Below, piece by piece: positions 11,319 through 19,361 of a DNA stretch of 20,341 nt. Positions within the stretch are counted from its first letter, which is position 1, and each line of letters opens with the position of its first letter. The position numbers were made by a program, and so were the translations under genes. The notes under the pieces were generated by a model. It had not been told where the DNA came from and searched no databases. It worked only from the letters and a program-made list of their open reading frames with translations. Source of the DNA: a virus; the IMG/VR virus record IMGVR_UViG_3300043446_001339, positions 1 through 20,341 of that record; one strand, written 5' to 3'.

Positions 11319-11541
11319 GTTTGCCTCTTACCGAAGCCCACCACACGCCAACCACCGTGATAGCCCCGCCAATCCATAGCAAAGGCTTTGCGGCAGTGGC
11401 AATCCATCCTAAGACAGTAAATGCCCCCTGGACGGCCTTAAACGCCCCTACAAGCTCTCTTGTGTTGTCATCAATGGCATCGACTTTATGCTCGACTGCA
11501 ATCAGTCTGTCGTAGATGTCTTGGTGGCTCACCTGATCCAT
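11314..11541 (-). CDS. XhlA-like membrane protein, possible holin accessory
   Basis: A 75-residue protein. An N-terminal amphipathic coiled-coil (YDRLIAVEHKVDAIDDNTRE, then LVGAFKAVQG) is followed by a C-terminal hydrophobic part that could hold one or two short TMs (FTVLGWIATAAKPLLWIGGA, then ITVVGVWWASV). This matches the hemolysin XhlA/holin-accessory layout. GAGG lies five bases before ATG 11541, formed by the end of the preceding virion gene. It is the first gene of the lysis group and is coupled to the ATT-start gene. Confidence 0.75.
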   Translation of the reverse strand: MDQVSHQDIYDRLIAVEHKVDAIDDNTRELVGAFKAVQGAFTVLGWIATAAKPLLWIGGAITVVGVWWASVRGKH

Positions 11542-11543
11542 GT

Positions 11544-12842
11544 TTACCTCATAGGGGGGTTAACAAAACCGCGACCAGCCCCAACGCCGGGGATAGGACT
11601 CAATTCCATCATCTTGGCCGAGGCAGGACGGCCATCAAGAGTGCCGGGAGCAAGCTGAGACGAGCCAGCAAACGGCGGCACAATAAAGTCAGTCAGCATG
11701 TCGGTGACCTTGGCCCAATCACCCTTCTGAGCGGCCTCTGCAAAGCCAGGAATGGTTGCCAAGACAGACAAAGCACCAGCACCTTTAGCAACCTTTCCGG
11801 AAGAGATGTCCTTGAATGTGGACTTCATTTCATGGGTCAGATTGATCTTAGGGCCAGGGATAGTTTCCTTACGCCATTCTTTCACCTTGCCAAGCTGTTC
11901 GCCAGTAAGGCCACCGCCCTTACCTTTTTCATAGGCAGGGGGTTCTCCAAGGATGCTGACAACCTGCTTATAAGCCGCCTCACCAGCATCACCACCACCA
12001 TATTGGGCAACAAGGTAACGCTTCATGCCAGCTTGTTCTTTGGTCAAGCCAGAAACATCCACGGTGGGTTTAACAGGCTTTTTGGCTTCTGATGCGGGAG
12101 CAGGAGCTAAAGGCTTGGTGGCTTCATCAAGTGCGGTTGTAATCGGCTGAACGGTGGTTTGAGGGGCGCTCATGGCCGCAAGATCAGCAAAGGTAGCCCC
12201 AGGCGGCAAAGGTGCTGATGCCGGGGTTGGCGGCAATTGAGATGAATGCCACGGCTGATTAGCGACAGGAGGAGGAGCCACAGGGCCAGGACGGGCGGCA
12301 CGGGCTTGTTGCATACTCTGAAGCTTTTGCTCCGCAGTCTGCATTGGGGCGGCCTGTGTTTGCTGGGGAGGCACAATTCTTTCAGGCGCTGGTTCAGGAG
12401 CCATGGTCGGCTCAATCCTAGGGGCGCTTTGTTTTTTGCTTGCCTCAATACGGTCTTTAAGCTTGCCAGCAGAATAAGCGGCCAAAGCACCAGTGCCAAT
12501 CCCCAAGGCATAAGGCAAAACGCTGTCAGACATGCCAAGAGATTTCCCGGCAACCTCAACAGGATTTGGCGGCACAGGAACAGGTGTTACCTCTGCCATC
12601 GATTTATTGATTTGACTTGCCTGTTGAGCCACATTTGCTGGGGGCAAATCAACCTTTGGTACAGACAGCACGGGAGCAGGAACCTGGGTTACATCAACAA
12701 CCTTGGGCGCTTTTTTTGTCTCGGCAGGAGTTACAGGAGGAAGCGCAGTTGCCTGTGCTGGAGGAGCCGACGAAACACTGGGTTTTGATTCCCCAAAAGA
12801 AATCAAATTGAATGCTTCATCATTGCTGATTGTGTCGCTCAT
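11544..12842 (-). CDS. Pro/Ala-rich putative virion (ejection-type) protein, 432 aa
   Basis: A 432-residue low-complexity protein. Residues 20-275 are rich in Pro, Ala and Gln, interrupted by a small Gly/Ala-hydrophobic stretch (VLPYALGIGTGALAAYSAGK). The C-terminal 150 residues are more globular (TKEQAGMKRYLVAQYGGGDA, GLTGEQLGKVKEWRKETIPG, VLATIPGFAEAAQ). The likely role is an internal or ejected virion protein, judged from composition and from its place between other virion proteins and lysis genes. GAGG is five bases before ATG 12842. No enzymatic motif is visible. Confidence 0.7.
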   Translation of the reverse strand: MSDTISNDEAFNLISFGESKPSVSSAPPAQATALPPVTPAETKKAPKVVDVTQVPAPVLSVPKVDLPPANVAQQASQINKSMAEVTPVPVPPNPVEVAGKSLGMSDSVLPYALGIGTGALAAYSAGKLKDRIEASKKQSAPRIEPTMAPEPAPERIVPPQQTQAAPMQTAEQKLQSMQQARAARPGPVAPPPVANQPWHSSQLPPTPASAPLPPGATFADLAAMSAPQTTVQPITTALDEATKPLAPAPASEAKKPVKPTVDVSGLTKEQAGMKRYLVAQYGGGDAGEAAYKQVVSILGEPPAYEKGKGGGLTGEQLGKVKEWRKETIPGPKINLTHEMKSTFKDISSGKVAKGAGALSVLATIPGFAEAAQKGDWAKVTDMLTDFIVPPFAGSSQLAPGTLDGRPASAKMMELSPIPGVGAGRGFVNPPMR

Positions 12843-12849
12843 TTAGACC

Positions 12850-14283
12850 TCACTTGGTGCGAATGACTTTGTTGTTTTGATCAACAAGGATTGTGCCGGG
12901 AGCAAAAGCTGGTTGTTGGCCTGTCATGTGGTATTGCAAGGCCGCACCAAATTTATTGTTGATGCCTTGGAACACTTCACTTTTCTGAAATTTGTCTTGC
13001 AAATCGCTCATGTTCACATCAGCAATAGTGCCACCATTCTTTAAGATGTCGCGTGAGTTCTGATACAGGAACTTAGTCCAAGCCGCAGTCAGCGCATTGT
13101 TCTTCATCTGAATGACACGGTTTTGCAAGGCCGATTTGGATCCAGCAATGTTTGCATCGAACTCAGGAACTTCTTGGAAGCCTGGAGGACGGGCATCAAC
13201 AGGAACAGCCTCAAAGTTGCGCTTGTTGATTTCATCAAGTGCGTGATAGCGCATGAGGTTGTTGAATTCTTCCGGGGTCTTAACAGCGCCACCCATCAAG
13301 CCCATAATGGTTGATTGAAGATTCTGCTGTTCCTGTACGCTGGTTCCAGAGGTTTGTTCAGCACTTGAACGCGCACTTGCAGAACCAGACAACTGATTGC
13401 CAGCACTTGTGCCAACATTACCGCTAAGGTTGCCGCCCACGCCGCCACGGCCACCGCCAGAAACCCCGGCATCCAAGCCAACATTAGCGCCAGTGTTGGT
13501 TCCAGAAGTTGCGCTTGTGCCAGCAGTAGAAGCACCTGTGGTTCCTTTGCTGACGGTGTTGTAACGGGCAATAGCCGCCAACAGGGCCGCACGTTTCTCA
13601 GGAGGCAAGCTGGAAATTACATCCAGAGCATTTTGGATGCCGCCACTCTTGATGAGTTTGATCTGCTCAATCGCATTGTTGTTGCTGGCAGATGCACTGT
13701 TGGCCGCAGTGTAGGCATTGTTCTGAATCTTCACAAACTGGTTAACTTGACCGCCACCAAGCTGTGATTGCAGATAAGCCTGATTGCCCCAGGTGCTGGT
13801 TTGCAATGCACGTTGATCACTTTGAGAGATCAGGCCACCACGGGCATACAGATCTTTAACTTGCTGTTGAGAAAGCTTCCTACCAGTGGAGTCAAAAATT
13901 TCACCAGTAAAGCCTCGGCTGTTATAGACCTTAGTGTATTGCTCACCATTGACAGACAAAGCTTCTTCTTCTTTCTTTTGACCGCCGTTGTATGCGTTGT
14001 ATGCGCCAACATAGTTACGCATTAGCAAATTTGAGAACACGGCTCCCCAATCAGGCTGGACGTTTCGAGGAACAGTCTCAGTTTCCTTGGTGACTTTGTT
14101 GACGATTTCGCCAACCTTTACTCGGGATTGAGGGTTATTTGAATTGGCAACATGATCAGCCAAATCCTGAAAATCTGGTGCAACAACAGGAACCACATTC
14201 CTGCTGGAAACAGAAGGCTGTGCAACGCCAGGAGGCGGTACAGCAACGGCTTGATCTTCAGTGGGTGCAATTGGATCGGCCAT
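12850..14283 (-). CDS. Putative internal virion/ejection protein, 477 aa
   Basis: A 477-residue protein in three parts. The N-terminal segment (1-240) contains VNGEQYTKVYNSRGFTGEIF and helical, Gln/Asn-rich stretches. A low-complexity Gly/Ser/Thr/Ala region lies at about 250-315 (GTTGASTAGTSATSGTNTGA, GGGRGGVGGNLSGN). The helical C-terminal region follows (LMRYHALDEINKRNFEAVPV, ALTAAWTKFLYQNSRDIL). Glycine-rich linkers of this kind are common in ejected or elongated structural proteins. There is no recognised domain; ejection is inferred from composition and neighbours. It starts right after the 130-residue gene, with stop and start three bases apart. Confidence 0.7.
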   Translation of the reverse strand: MADPIAPTEDQAVAVPPPGVAQPSVSSRNVVPVVAPDFQDLADHVANSNNPQSRVKVGEIVNKVTKETETVPRNVQPDWGAVFSNLLMRNYVGAYNAYNGGQKKEEEALSVNGEQYTKVYNSRGFTGEIFDSTGRKLSQQQVKDLYARGGLISQSDQRALQTSTWGNQAYLQSQLGGGQVNQFVKIQNNAYTAANSASASNNNAIEQIKLIKSGGIQNALDVISSLPPEKRAALLAAIARYNTVSKGTTGASTAGTSATSGTNTGANVGLDAGVSGGGRGGVGGNLSGNVGTSAGNQLSGSASARSSAEQTSGTSVQEQQNLQSTIMGLMGGAVKTPEEFNNLMRYHALDEINKRNFEAVPVDARPPGFQEVPEFDANIAGSKSALQNRVIQMKNNALTAAWTKFLYQNSRDILKNGGTIADVNMSDLQDKFQKSEVFQGINNKFGAALQYHMTGQQPAFAPGTILVDQNNKVIRTK

Positions 14284-14285
14284 GA

Positions 14286-14678
14286 TTAATCTTCCACAGA
14301 ATATTTGTACAGAATGTTGGGAGTCCCAGGTCCAGCAGTCTGGACAGGTTGAGAAACCTGCGGCATTTTCATTTGACTGCCGGGAGCCACAGCACCACGG
14401 ATTTGACGAATTCCGGAAACAATGTTGCCTTGCCCAAGTTGTTGTGCACCACTAGCAACGCCTTGCATTCGGTTTGCAAAATCACCAACAGTTTGATTGG
14501 CAAGATCTTGAAATGATTCAACTGGAGGAGGAACTGCGCGGCCGTCAGACATGCCAAACGTTTGTTTGAATGCCTGAGTAACTCGGCTGTCTTCCATTTG
14601 ACCTGTTTTACGATCAAATCCAGCAAGACTTGCCCAATCTGAAAAATCAACAGGCGCAAATTGAAAAGCTCCGTTCAT
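14286..14678 (-). CDS. Small putative virion protein (130 aa)
   Basis: A 130-residue protein. N-terminus is aromatic (MNGAFQFAPVDFSDWASLAG), followed by helical PPVESFQDLANQTVGDFANR and a Gln/Gly/Pro-rich end (GQLGQGNIVSG, SQPVQTAGPGTPN). AAGGA lies six bases before ATG 14678. The short word FQDLA also occurs in the next protein (DFQDLADHVANSNN), perhaps a shared docking motif. Role inferred as a virion or ejection component from its place. Confidence 0.68.
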   Translation of the reverse strand: MNGAFQFAPVDFSDWASLAGFDRKTGQMEDSRVTQAFKQTFGMSDGRAVPPPVESFQDLANQTVGDFANRMQGVASGAQQLGQGNIVSGIRQIRGAVAPGSQMKMPQVSQPVQTAGPGTPNILYKYSVED

Positions 14679-14687
14679 GTGCGATCC

Positions 14688-15410
14688 TTAGAGTTTGAAG
14701 CCCTTGCCCGAACTGGACTGAGTTGTGGTTTGACCTTGAGTGCCAGCAAAATTGGGCGTGGTGCTTTGTTGTGGCAAACCGTAAACAATGCTGGCATATT
14801 TGCCATACACATCCAAAGGCGTTTGTGCGGCAGTAATTCCAAGTTGACCAGCCTGTAGACCAGTACCCAACAGATTTTGACCAGCACCCATGATTTGTTG
14901 AGCGGCGGCGGCACGGTTTTGCTGAACTTGAGCCTGTGCGCCAGCGGCGGCAGTAGCCTGACGTTGTGCGGTCAAAGACTCAAGGTTTCTGTTTGCCAAA
15001 GCCTGACGGGCAGACCCACCCATGCCAGCACCACCAAACATGGCATTTTGTGCGCCAATTGATTCACGGGCAGATTCACGACCAGCTTGCAATGCGGCTT
15101 GGATTTGATTCTGCTCATAATTGGGGTCAAACAACTGATAAAGAGTGTTTGCACCAGCGCCAATATATTGCTGACCAGCGCCCAGGGCATTGGAAGACAG
15201 CCTTGAGGATTGCCGAAGCAAATTTTGACCAGCAGAAATGGCAGAAGGAGTGGCAGAACCCAAAGCGGCTTGCGCCCCACTTACTGTTTGTCGGTAAGCA
15301 GGAAATGCAGTACCCGTCAAAAAATCAGTCTGAGCCGACAATAATTGTCGCTGTTCTGGGGTTAGTTGAGTGGTAGTTGTTCCACCACCGGAAGATTTAC
15401 CTGCACCCAT
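14688..15410 (-). CDS. Ala/Gln-rich putative DNA-ejection protein (240 aa)
   Basis: A 240-residue protein. After a Gly/Thr-rich start (MGAGKSSGGGTTTTQLTPEQ) it is almost wholly Ala/Gln/Gly helix: QNQIQAALQAGRESARESIG, AQRQATAAAGAQAQVQQNRA and AAAAQQIMGAGQNLLGTGLQ. The motif QAALQAGRESARESIGAQNA followed by FGGAGMGGSARQALANRN resembles ejection and tail-needle-region proteins of podoviruses and prophages (from memory). ATG 15410 overlaps closely with the previous stop, with AAGGGTG upstream. It probably travels inside the virion and is ejected with the DNA. Confidence 0.72.
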   Translation of the reverse strand: MGAGKSSGGGTTTTQLTPEQRQLLSAQTDFLTGTAFPAYRQTVSGAQAALGSATPSAISAGQNLLRQSSRLSSNALGAGQQYIGAGANTLYQLFDPNYEQNQIQAALQAGRESARESIGAQNAMFGGAGMGGSARQALANRNLESLTAQRQATAAAGAQAQVQQNRAAAAQQIMGAGQNLLGTGLQAGQLGITAAQTPLDVYGKYASIVYGLPQQSTTPNFAGTQGQTTTQSSSGKGFKL

Positions 15411-15412
15411 GA

Positions 15413-15667
15413 TTAAGCACCCTTACCTTTCCCAGCAGTTCTGGAGTTGTATTGATTATCTGACGAAACAATGGTATTTGCATAGGGATTTGGCGCTCCC
15501 ATTTGCGGTTGACCGCCTTGGCCGGGAAATGTCACGTTTTGCCCCATAGCCATAGGATTTGGGGTGGATGGCTGAACCACCCGAGATTGCTGGGATGAAC
15601 CCTTGCCACTTGCTTGCGTTGGAATTCCCATTTTTTCCTCAAGTTGGTTTTGTCGGCCAAACGACAT
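15413..15667 (-). CDS. Small Gln/Gly/Pro-rich virion-region protein (84 aa)
   Basis: An 84-residue disordered-looking protein (MSFGRQNQLEEKMGIPTQAS, PNPMAMGQNVTFPGQGGQPQ) ending in basic GKGKGA. AGGA lies nine bases before ATG 15667. Its start overlaps the upstream chaperone gene by 29 bases. It has no fold or motif that I recognise and is probably a small structural or packing component, by position only. Confidence 0.65.
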   Translation of the reverse strand: MSFGRQNQLEEKMGIPTQASGKGSSQQSRVVQPSTPNPMAMGQNVTFPGQGGQPQMGAPNPYANTIVSSDNQYNSRTAGKGKGA

Positions 15668-16043
15668 TAAACGGATATCCTGGTTGTGCAGGAATATCGC
15701 GCAATTGCTGTCGATAATCAGCCCACTGTTGCTGTTTTTCCGGAGTCAATGGATTGTTAGGCAGTTGAGTCCAATCAGACTGCATCAACAATTCATTTCT
15801 TTGGATTTTGACATTTTGTTCTGCCAACGGATATGAATCAACCCATTGCTTGGTCTGAAAATCAAAAACAGAATATTCGCTAGGTTTTGGAGGAAAAGGC
15901 ACTGCAACTTTATTTTCAACGTCAACATAATATTGAAACATTGAATAACCGCCTTCAATCCAATTATTTTCAGAAGGAACATAATTTTCCCCTGAAATGC
16001 ATAGATAAATTTCTCCATCAGGTTTGTACAGCGTATATTCCAT
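15639..16043 (-). CDS. Tail fibre assembly chaperone-like protein (134 aa)
   Basis: A 134-residue protein with the closing module of tail-assembly chaperones: LLMQSDWTQLPNNPLTPEKQ, then QWADYRQQLRDIPAQPGYPF and the VWPTKP end. The pattern is S-D-W-T, two short helices and a W-x-x-Y-R-Q-x-L-R-D, matching the Phage_tail_APC/XkdW type. The N-terminal 65 residues (MEYTLYKPDGEIYLCISGEN) are beta-type. It lies directly after the fibre gene ending at 16046, whose product it would help fold. Visibly AT-rich, like that fibre gene. Confidence 0.82.
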   Translation of the reverse strand: MEYTLYKPDGEIYLCISGENYVPSENNWIEGGYSMFQYYVDVENKVAVPFPPKPSEYSVFDFQTKQWVDSYPLAEQNVKIQRNELLMQSDWTQLPNNPLTPEKQQQWADYRQQLRDIPAQPGYPFNVVWPTKPT

Positions 16044-16045
16044 GC

Positions 16046-17209
16046 TTATCTCTTTGTCTGAATAATATACAAAACAGCGCTTTGACTTGAAGTTGAAATA
16101 ACCTCAAAAGATACAGTTCCATCAACATTAAAATTTGCAGGATTAATCAATCCACTATATGCCGCGCTAATATTTGGAGGGCGTAAATTAACGACTTGCT
16201 GGAATGAAACAACGTCATAAGTCATTACTCCAGAAAGAGGGCCAATTTTCATCCAAAGTTGTTCATAAGTGGCAGTTGTGGTTGCGCTAGGACTTCCGGG
16301 GCAAACAACAAAAGCAAAAATAGGATTTGTTGAATTTAACCCAGGAACATCTGCTTTAAATGCGGATGGCGCTCCAAAACTATTTTTTGTATTGCCCATC
16401 AAAGAAAATGGAACGGTAACAGCTTGACCTGCAATATTCAAGGTTTGTACTTCAGCAGTGCCAATATTTGCGCTCAAAATTGCCGCATTCGCAATAATAC
16501 CGCTTGCCGCAGTAATGGTTCCTACCTGCATATTTTGTGCGGTAATAGAACCATCAACAACCAGCTGTCCGGTCAAAATTTTCTGAAAAATTGTCCAGCT
16601 TCCAGAATATTTATATTGAATTGATCCAGCGCCACTGTTGTAATTGACAATACAAAGATCCCCGTTAATGGGAAGTCTGCCAATTGCCGACAATACTTCA
16701 GAATTTGTGGGAGGCGTGAAGTCATTTGCGGTTCTAATCACCGCAAAATTTGCGGGGCTTGTGGGCGCAGTGGTGACAAAATCTAGGTCAATGCTTGAAC
16801 CATTATCTTGCAGATAATATTGACTTGGGGCTGTTGTGCCAACATAAATCTCAATAGCTCGACCACCAGATGTCAAATAAAACAAGAACTTGGTCGTCCC
16901 AAATCCACCCGCCACCTGATACCAAACATAATCAGCAGGATTGGTGGACTCTACAGAAGAATCCGTATTTCTCAGACCGTAATAAGATTTATTGGTAGGC
17001 GTATTGCTAAATCCAACAGTGCCGTCAAAATTATCTGCATACTTGACTGCCAAGTATTTGTACAGATAAGACACGGTATTACCGCCTGGAGCAATAATCT
17101 GCCCTGTTTGCTGATTAACAGTCAATCCAGGCAACAGGTTTGCCAGCAAATAATTAATTGCTTCAGAAATCTCGCCAGGACTTGGATTGCTATCAAGTGC
17201 AAAAGGCAT
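16046..17209 (-). CDS. Tail fibre / receptor-binding protein (387 aa)
   Basis: A 387-residue protein. The N-terminal 45 residues include NYLLANLLPGLTVNQQTGQI. The middle is Ser/Thr/Asn-rich beta structure. Residues about 215-260 carry the fibre signature GQLVVDGSITAQNMQVGTIT, continuing into AASGIIANAAILSANIGTAE, as in central tail-fibre and J-type tip proteins. The distal end (from FSLMGNTKNSFGAPSAF) would face the receptor. ATG 17209 shares a base with the upstream stop (TGATG). It is followed by its chaperone. Base composition is clearly more AT-rich than the gene upstream, suggesting recent exchange. Confidence 0.8.
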   Translation of the reverse strand: MPFALDSNPSPGEISEAINYLLANLLPGLTVNQQTGQIIAPGGNTVSYLYKYLAVKYADNFDGTVGFSNTPTNKSYYGLRNTDSSVESTNPADYVWYQVAGGFGTTKFLFYLTSGGRAIEIYVGTTAPSQYYLQDNGSSIDLDFVTTAPTSPANFAVIRTANDFTPPTNSEVLSAIGRLPINGDLCIVNYNSGAGSIQYKYSGSWTIFQKILTGQLVVDGSITAQNMQVGTITAASGIIANAAILSANIGTAEVQTLNIAGQAVTVPFSLMGNTKNSFGAPSAFKADVPGLNSTNPIFAFVVCPGSPSATTTATYEQLWMKIGPLSGVMTYDVVSFQQVVNLRPPNISAAYSGLINPANFNVDGTVSFEVISTSSQSAVLYIIQTKR

Positions 17210-18822
17210 CAGTACGCATCCTCAACGATTGTGGTCTGCCAGTTGGCGGCAGTCACGTTCCAGGTGTTTGTAGCATCATTGGATTCGACCTTGAGCGCAA
17301 CCGTCCTTACAGCTTGTTGCTGAGTCGGAACCCACGGGGTATCGGTGTCAATATCCGTCACCCCAGTTGCACCATACTTGGCCGCCTGTGCAGTGCTATT
17401 AGCGCCGCCGACAGTAATGTTGATAGTGCCACTGCCAGAGACTTCAGGGAGCACTCGGTGAACGTAAACTTTGTTGCTGAAAGGCACGGGGCCATCAGGA
17501 GTTGCCAGGGTAATGTTAGTGCGCTCAAAAAGGGCAGGAATGGCCGTAGGGCCGACAAAAGCATTGCCCACGTTTGTCTGTATCAACTTCTGGTTTTGAG
17601 AGCCTCCACGGGCGTATATGACGGTTCTGGAGGCCAAGTTTAAAGTTCCAGACTGCACTACAGGGCTTTCCGTTCCCATACAGGCGTTCTGGATGGTCTT
17701 GGGGGCATTCCAGACTTGCAAGTCATATCTGTATGACAACATCTTGTTGCAAAAGCCCGTAGAGGTCAGATCGGGGTAGTAAATCTCAACTTGATACTTT
17801 TGCGTGTTGTTGACCATGAACATGCGGTCATAGTAGGCAGGATTTAGGTTTCGGAAGAAATAATCCTTGATTTTCTGGTTGCCCAGGGATGTGAAGTTAT
17901 TTCCGTCAAACACCCAGATATCCCGGCTGTCGATCCCATAAACCGAGGCATCCGTGTTTGTCCAGCAGTTATTGTTGATCAGGCCGCGACCCTGGTTCAG
18001 CAACCGCACTCCAAAGACGGGAGCCGTGGTGTTCTGATAAGCAATCGGGCTGAAAACGACTGTATCCCAATAGCTACATACGTAGAAGTTTGCCCCGAGG
18101 AAAAAGCCGTCAACGATAGGCCCACGGATAGGAATATCCACTTCGTTGGCTACGTTGTTCAGGGTTGGCTCCCAAGTGTCGGGATAACCAGTATTGGCAA
18201 AAGATTGCGACCAGCGCACCGTGGTGGGATAGTTGTACTGAGTGCCACCAATGGTCTTTGTCAGGTTCCCGGCAATCAGGATGTTGCCCACGTTGGGAGA
18301 AGAATAGTTGCGAACAAACCCAGCCACTGTCTTGGTAGACCCAACGTCATAGTTCCAGCTGGCATTAGGAGTAATGGTGATTTCCGTGGCCGTAGGCAGG
18401 AAATACATGGGGTTGTTTAGGGTGTCATTGATGAAGAACACATTGCCAACCCAAGAGGTGGTAATGTTTAGGCCATCAACGTATCCAGGCAAGCTGATAG
18501 AAGGATTTGATCCAACGCCAGGGGTAATGTTGGTCACGCCAGAAGTCGTCACCATGTACCATTTGCCGTTGTTGGAAGCATCTCGGGTGGCAACAATGTA
18601 AGCCCATTGGCTGGCTGATCGAAAACCAGCTTCAACAAAGATGGGATAACCTGGCACTGCGGTCAGAATCTCTTCTTCACCAGCAATCTTTTTGATGCCA
18701 CGAACATCAGCCTCCACGTTGTAGCCTGAGTTGTATTCGTTTGGCGACAAGGCGTTACTAGGCACATCCGGGGTAAAGGACATGGCAGTAAAAGGGGTAC
18801 GCAGACTAGTGTATTTGGACAT
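17209..18822 (-). CDS. Structural protein, likely tail hub or head-completion protein (537 aa)
   Basis: A 537-residue all-beta protein. It begins MSKYTSLRTPFTAMSFTPDV and has repeated strand-turn units with W/Y at blade ends: SQWAYIVATRDASNNGKWYM, NVFFINDTLNNPMYFL, ANFYVCSYWDTVVFSP, DSRDIWVFDGNNFTSL. These suggest a beta-propeller, as in the tail hub/stabilisation proteins (P22 gp10-like) of podoviruses. The C-terminal 100 residues form a further beta domain (GSGTINITVGGANSTAQAAK onward). It is joined to neighbours by TAATG and TGATG overlaps. The exact role cannot be fixed from sequence alone; no tape-measure or baseplate gene is seen in the window. Confidence 0.72.
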   Translation of the reverse strand: MSKYTSLRTPFTAMSFTPDVPSNALSPNEYNSGYNVEADVRGIKKIAGEEEILTAVPGYPIFVEAGFRSASQWAYIVATRDASNNGKWYMVTTSGVTNITPGVGSNPSISLPGYVDGLNITTSWVGNVFFINDTLNNPMYFLPTATEITITPNASWNYDVGSTKTVAGFVRNYSSPNVGNILIAGNLTKTIGGTQYNYPTTVRWSQSFANTGYPDTWEPTLNNVANEVDIPIRGPIVDGFFLGANFYVCSYWDTVVFSPIAYQNTTAPVFGVRLLNQGRGLINNNCWTNTDASVYGIDSRDIWVFDGNNFTSLGNQKIKDYFFRNLNPAYYDRMFMVNNTQKYQVEIYYPDLTSTGFCNKMLSYRYDLQVWNAPKTIQNACMGTESPVVQSGTLNLASRTVIYARGGSQNQKLIQTNVGNAFVGPTAIPALFERTNITLATPDGPVPFSNKVYVHRVLPEVSGSGTINITVGGANSTAQAAKYGATGVTDIDTDTPWVPTQQQAVRTVALKVESNDATNTWNVTAANWQTTIVEDAY

Positions 18823-19361
18823 TATTCGCCTTTGGGCCAGTTTTGAGCCATAACCACGTCAATCAATGCAGGGACATCGGCACAGGCATTGATGTCGGTT
18901 TCCAAACGGTTTGCTTCTGCAACAACTGCGGCGCGAAAAACAGAAACAGCCTCTGGCACGGAAACATCACGCTCCATCTTGCGGATGATCATCCAATCGG
19001 TTTGAGCCAACATCTTGCCAGCAGTGTCTTTGACCTGTGCAATCCATTGAGACTTCAACCCTTTGGTGACCAAACGCTTGTCTGAATCCACCATTGCAGG
19101 TTGACCATTGACCTCACCCAAGACCTTCTCATATAAGGGATTGCCTTGCTCGTCAACTTCCTCACGGTCATCCAGTTGCTTAGGATTGTCTACGCCCCAA
19201 TAAAACCGATCATCGTACGGCTCAGGGTCTGGCACTTCAGTGATACCGATGGCTTGCTTCTCCTCAAGCGTGGTGAGACGAAGCCAGTTGGCGGGGTAGT
19301 GCGTACCATCAACTTCAAAGGGCGTGTCGATGGGGAGCGGTTGTCCGTTGAGCATGAACAT
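18822..19361 (-). CDS. Tail fibre assembly chaperone-like protein 2 (179 aa)
   Basis: A 179-residue protein. N-terminal part MFMLNGQPLPIDTPFEVDGT followed by HYPANWLRLTTLEEKQAIGI is the phage tail-fibre-assembly type. The C-terminal helical module MLAQTDWMIIRKMERDVSVP, then FRAAVVAEANRLETDI and ALIDVVMAQNWPKGE, carries the same A/S-x-T/S-D-W hallmark as the chaperone at 15639. ATG 19361 has a perfect GGAGG six bases upstream. That ribosome site lies inside the 3' end of the HNH gene, indicating the HNH gene was inserted just in front of it. Probably folds the DUF7483-type protein or the large fibre. Confidence 0.82.
   Translation of the reverse strand: MFMLNGQPLPIDTPFEVDGTHYPANWLRLTTLEEKQAIGITEVPDPEPYDDRFYWGVDNPKQLDDREEVDEQGNPLYEKVLGEVNGQPAMVDSDKRLVTKGLKSQWIAQVKDTAGKMLAQTDWMIIRKMERDVSVPEAVSVFRAAVVAEANRLETDINACADVPALIDVVMAQNWPKGE

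Noticed and set aside
11042-11407. 121-residue minus-strand ORF overlapping the lysis genes
   Set aside because: It is the wrong frame of the XhlA-like and ATT-start genes, which both have ribosome sites and sensible membrane segments.
12246-12788. 180-residue plus-strand ORF
   Set aside because: Antisense to the Pro/Ala-rich virion gene; the Arg/Cys/Trp-rich product is what a Pro/Ala-rich gene gives when read backwards.
16808-17323. 171-residue plus-strand ORF
   Set aside because: Antisense to the fibre and hub genes, without ribosome site or recognisable domain.
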